Positions 61,028 through 64,000 of a DNA stretch of 64,000 nucleotides are shown here, in pieces. The translations under genes and the position numbers were made by a program. Each line of letters starts with the position of its first letter. Positions within the stretch are counted from its first letter, which is position 1. Origin of the DNA: Hymenopus coronatus (Eukaryota > Arthropoda > Insecta > Mantodea > Hymenopodidae); NCBI GenBank assembly GCA_030762935.1, contig CM060900.1, positions 399,674,632 to 399,738,631 on the forward strand, read 5' to 3'. The notes beneath the pieces are model-generated. The model made no database searches. It saw nothing but the letters and a program-made list of their open reading frames with translations, and had not been told where the DNA came from.

Positions 61028-63288
61028 TTATAATTACATTTATTATTACTGTATTTTTATTATTTTATTATTATTATTATTATTATTTTATTATTATGAT
61101 TATTATTATGATTATTTTTATTATTTATATTATTAATATTATTATTATTATTATTATTACTATTTTTATTATGACCATTATTTCTGTTATTTTATATTAT
61201 TATTCTCTTTATATTTATCTTTATATTGTTGTTAATTTTATTTTTAATATTTTTACTATTCCTATTTTTGTTATTATTATTATTATTTTTACAATTATTA
61301 TTTTTCATATCTTTATTATTATTTTGAGTATTTTTATTATTTTTATAGTTATTTTTATTTTATTATTATTTTTATTATTAGTATTATTATTATTATTATC
61401 ATTTTTGTTATTATTTTTATTATTATTATTATAATTATTATTTTTATTACTATTATTCTTATTATTATTATTCTTATTTTAACTATCATTGCTATTTTTA
61501 TTATAATTATCATTTTTATTTTAATATAATTATTATACTTATTATAATTATTATTATTATTATTTTATTATTATTATCTTTATTTTTATTACTATTTTAT
61601 TATTACTATTATTTTTATTATTTTTATTATTATTTTTGTTCTTATATTAATATTATTATTATTACTATTATTATTATTATTATTATTTCAATTATTATAA
61701 TTTTAATGTTTTTATTATTATTATGCTTATTAATTTTGTTATTATTATAGTATGATTATTATTGTTATTATTATTACTATTATTAATTTTATAATTCAAA
61801 TTATTATTATTTTATTTTCATTATTTTATTATTTTTATTATTATTTTAATGTTATGATTATTATTATGAATATTTTTATTATTTATATTATGGTATTATT
61901 ATTATTTTTATTATGACTATTATTTTTGTTATTTTATATTATTATTCTCTTTATATTTATTTTTATATTATTGTTAATTTTATTTTTTATTATTATATTT
62001 TTTTTATTACTATTATGATTATTTATATTTTTAATATTACTATGATTATTTTTATTTTTATTATTATTACGATTATTTTTATTATTATTATTTATTATTA
62101 TTTTTATTATGACTATTATTTTTATTACTATGTTGTATTAATTTTATTATTATTATTATTATTTTTATTTTTATTATGATCATTATTATTAGTAGTAGTA
62201 TTACTTTCATTATTATTATCAGTTTTATTATAATTATTATTTTTATTAATTCATCTACTTTATTGTTATAGTTATTATTTTTTTATATTTATTATAATTA
62301 TTATTATTTTTATGATTATTATTATTATTATTATTAATATTATTATTTGTATTATTATTTTTATCACTATTTTTATTATGACTATTATTTTTTAATTTTT
62401 TATTATTATATAATTATTATTTTTTATAATTATTTTTATTATTGTTAAAATTTTAATATCTTTATTATTTTTTTATTATTATGATTAGTATTATTTTTTC
62501 ATTTTTATTTTAACTATTATTGTTATGTTTATTTTCGTTATTACTTTTATTATGATTATTATTTTTATTATTTTTACAATGATTATAATTATTATTTTTA
62601 TTATAATCAATATTATTATTTTAGTATAATTATTATTTTTTATTACAATTGTTGTTTTTAATAGTTTAATTTTTTATAAACTTTTATTATTATTATTATT
62701 ATTTTTATATTAATTTTTATATTATTATTAATTCTATTAATATTATTATTTTTTATTATAACTATTTTTGTTATATTTACTTTTAATATGACTATTATTT
62801 TTTAATTTTTTTATTATTATTATTTTAATAATTATTCTTTATATTTGATTATATTTATTATTATATTTGTATGTATTATTATTTTAATGACTATTATTTT
62901 TTTATTATATTTGTATTATTATTATTTTTATTATTATTTTAATTATAATTGTTATTATTAATTCTATTTTTATTATAATTCTTTTTATTATAATTATTAT
63001 TTTATTTTTATTATTTTAATTGTTATTATTTATTATTTTTATTATGATTATTTTTACTTTTTTTATTTTATTGTTGTTAATATTCTTATTTTTATTCTTA
63101 TTTTTAATATTATTTACTATTGTTATTAAAATTTTTATTATTATTTTTATTACTAATTTTTATTATTATTTTTAGTTTTTTATTATATTAATCATTATTA
63201 TTCTTATTATTATTTTTTATTATAACTATTTTTGTTATATTTATTTTTATTATGACTATTATTTTTGTAATATTTTTATTATTATTAT
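59230..63288. repeat. ATT-type simple-sequence array 3 (4.1 kb)
   Basis: Same T-rich ATT composition as array 1, and collinear with it in many places: the start at 59241 with 2083, 60280-60440 with 3590-3800, the TTATGTTTATTTTCG marker at 62522 with 5785 and 11523. It is about 1.6 kb shorter than array 1 and, like it, is followed by an RTE copy. Confidence 0.93.
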
Positions 63289-64000
63289 ATACATGGGAAG
63301 CCAGAGGAACTAGGTCATTATGAGATTATGTCATCATTAATGAAAAACTCAAACCCTACATAAGGGACACTAGGGTTTATAGAGGCTCCGAAATAATAGT
63401 GATCATTATTTAGTGCAAAGTAATTTCCAAATCACATTTCACTATATAAATTTCAAGAAATATAAACAGCAGACAATTCCAAGGAGAAGAAGTAATAAAC
63501 AATTTAAAACATATCTCCTTGAAGATGAAAGTATTAGAAGATTATACCAAAACAGATTAAAAGATAAACTTAAACAAAATACACATGACATTGAAACAGA
63601 TTGGATGAATATCAAATCAGCAATATTTCAAGCAGCATTTGAAAGTCTTGGTTATAAAACAAAAAAGAAGAAAAAATGGCTCCGGACATGGAATGATAAT
63701 TTGAAAACATTGATAGAAAGAAAGAAGCAGTGTCATAAAAAGTGGTTGCAATCCAAAACAGAAGAAGATTACATAGATTATAAAAAAGTTAGAGCCCAAG
63801 TCAGAAAATTAACTAGAGAGATTAGAAGATCAGACTGGGACAAATATGTTAAATCCTTAGAACAAGATATAACAGGGCCACAAAGGAAAGGTTTTAAGTT
63901 AATCAAACAATTACAATTAGTAGAAAATGATAAATTGAGAATAAATAAAATATCAAAAGACGATTAGATAAAACATTATTCTTCACTCTGGAGAGAAACA
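63289..64000 (+). pseudogene. RTE-type retrotransposon, second copy, cut by window end
   Basis: Collinear with 7947-8630 at roughly 98% identity. It begins at TATACATGGGAAGCCAGAGG, about 245 bp further into the endonuclease than the left copy, again directly against the array. A TGA replaces Leu near 63319, a 1-bp deletion lies near 63394, then 184 codons are open (63413-63967) until TAG replaces Trp (63965). It retains the 28 bp missing from the left copy (VRAQVRKLTRE). Confidence 0.85.

Overview
The window looks like a transposon-dominated stretch of an arthropod, most likely insect, nuclear genome. This is an inference. It rests on several non-LTR retrotransposon types, tRNA-derived SINEs, mariner-type and hAT transposase relics of the kind common in insects, long simple-sequence arrays, no operons or bacterial signals, and no recognisable intact host gene. 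Almost all coding capacity belongs to mobile elements and almost all of it is broken.

Layout. 1-1900: AT-rich DNA with one mariner-type transposase relic and an (ATCT)n tract. 1920-7702: a huge T-rich ATT-type array. 7703-10086: a 5'-truncated RTE-type retrotransposon ending in an (ATG)n-like tail that runs into a second ATT array (to about 12850). 12851-36190: a 23 kb head-to-tail, plus-strand-only pile of GC-rich retroelements. This pile has two kinds of member. (i) ORF1-only retroposons of about 1.5-2 kb (called A, B, C, D, E, E2, F, G, H, I here) encode a Gag-like protein with a Pro/Ala-rich N-terminus, an RRM-like fold, three zinc knuckles and a C-terminal coiled coil, followed by a 3' UTR and poly(A), but no reverse transcriptase. 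(ii) Jockey-like elements (J1, J2 and a 3' scrap, J3) carry endonuclease and reverse transcriptase remains. 36341-39941: a degraded protein-primed family B DNA polymerase gene of Maverick/Polinton or related dsDNA-virus type. A second, internally deleted copy is embedded in retroposon H. 40560-41860: a degenerate repeat field. 42-59 kb: AT-rich DNA with SINEs, two minus-strand RT relics, a mariner relic, two hAT relics, microsatellites and one possible small host exon. 59230-63288: a third ATT array, paralogous to the first, followed again by the same RTE element, which runs off the window.

How the parts fit together. The notable observation is that the RT-coding element J1 shares about 230 bp of 3' UTR, including a terminal inverted-repeat hairpin just before poly(A), with the ORF1-only retroposons B, D and F. 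More diverged versions of the hairpin occur in E, A, C and I. The simplest reading is a two-component system: a Jockey-like element supplies reverse transcriptase in trans, and a diverse Gag-only family is mobilised through a shared 3' RNA signal. This resembles HeT-A/TAHRE in Drosophila or HAL1/L1 in mammals. E is the best-preserved member, with an uninterrupted 419-codon ORF. The poly(A)-to-5'-end junctions are nearly seamless and the pile is unidirectional, which is unusual for dispersed non-LTR elements.
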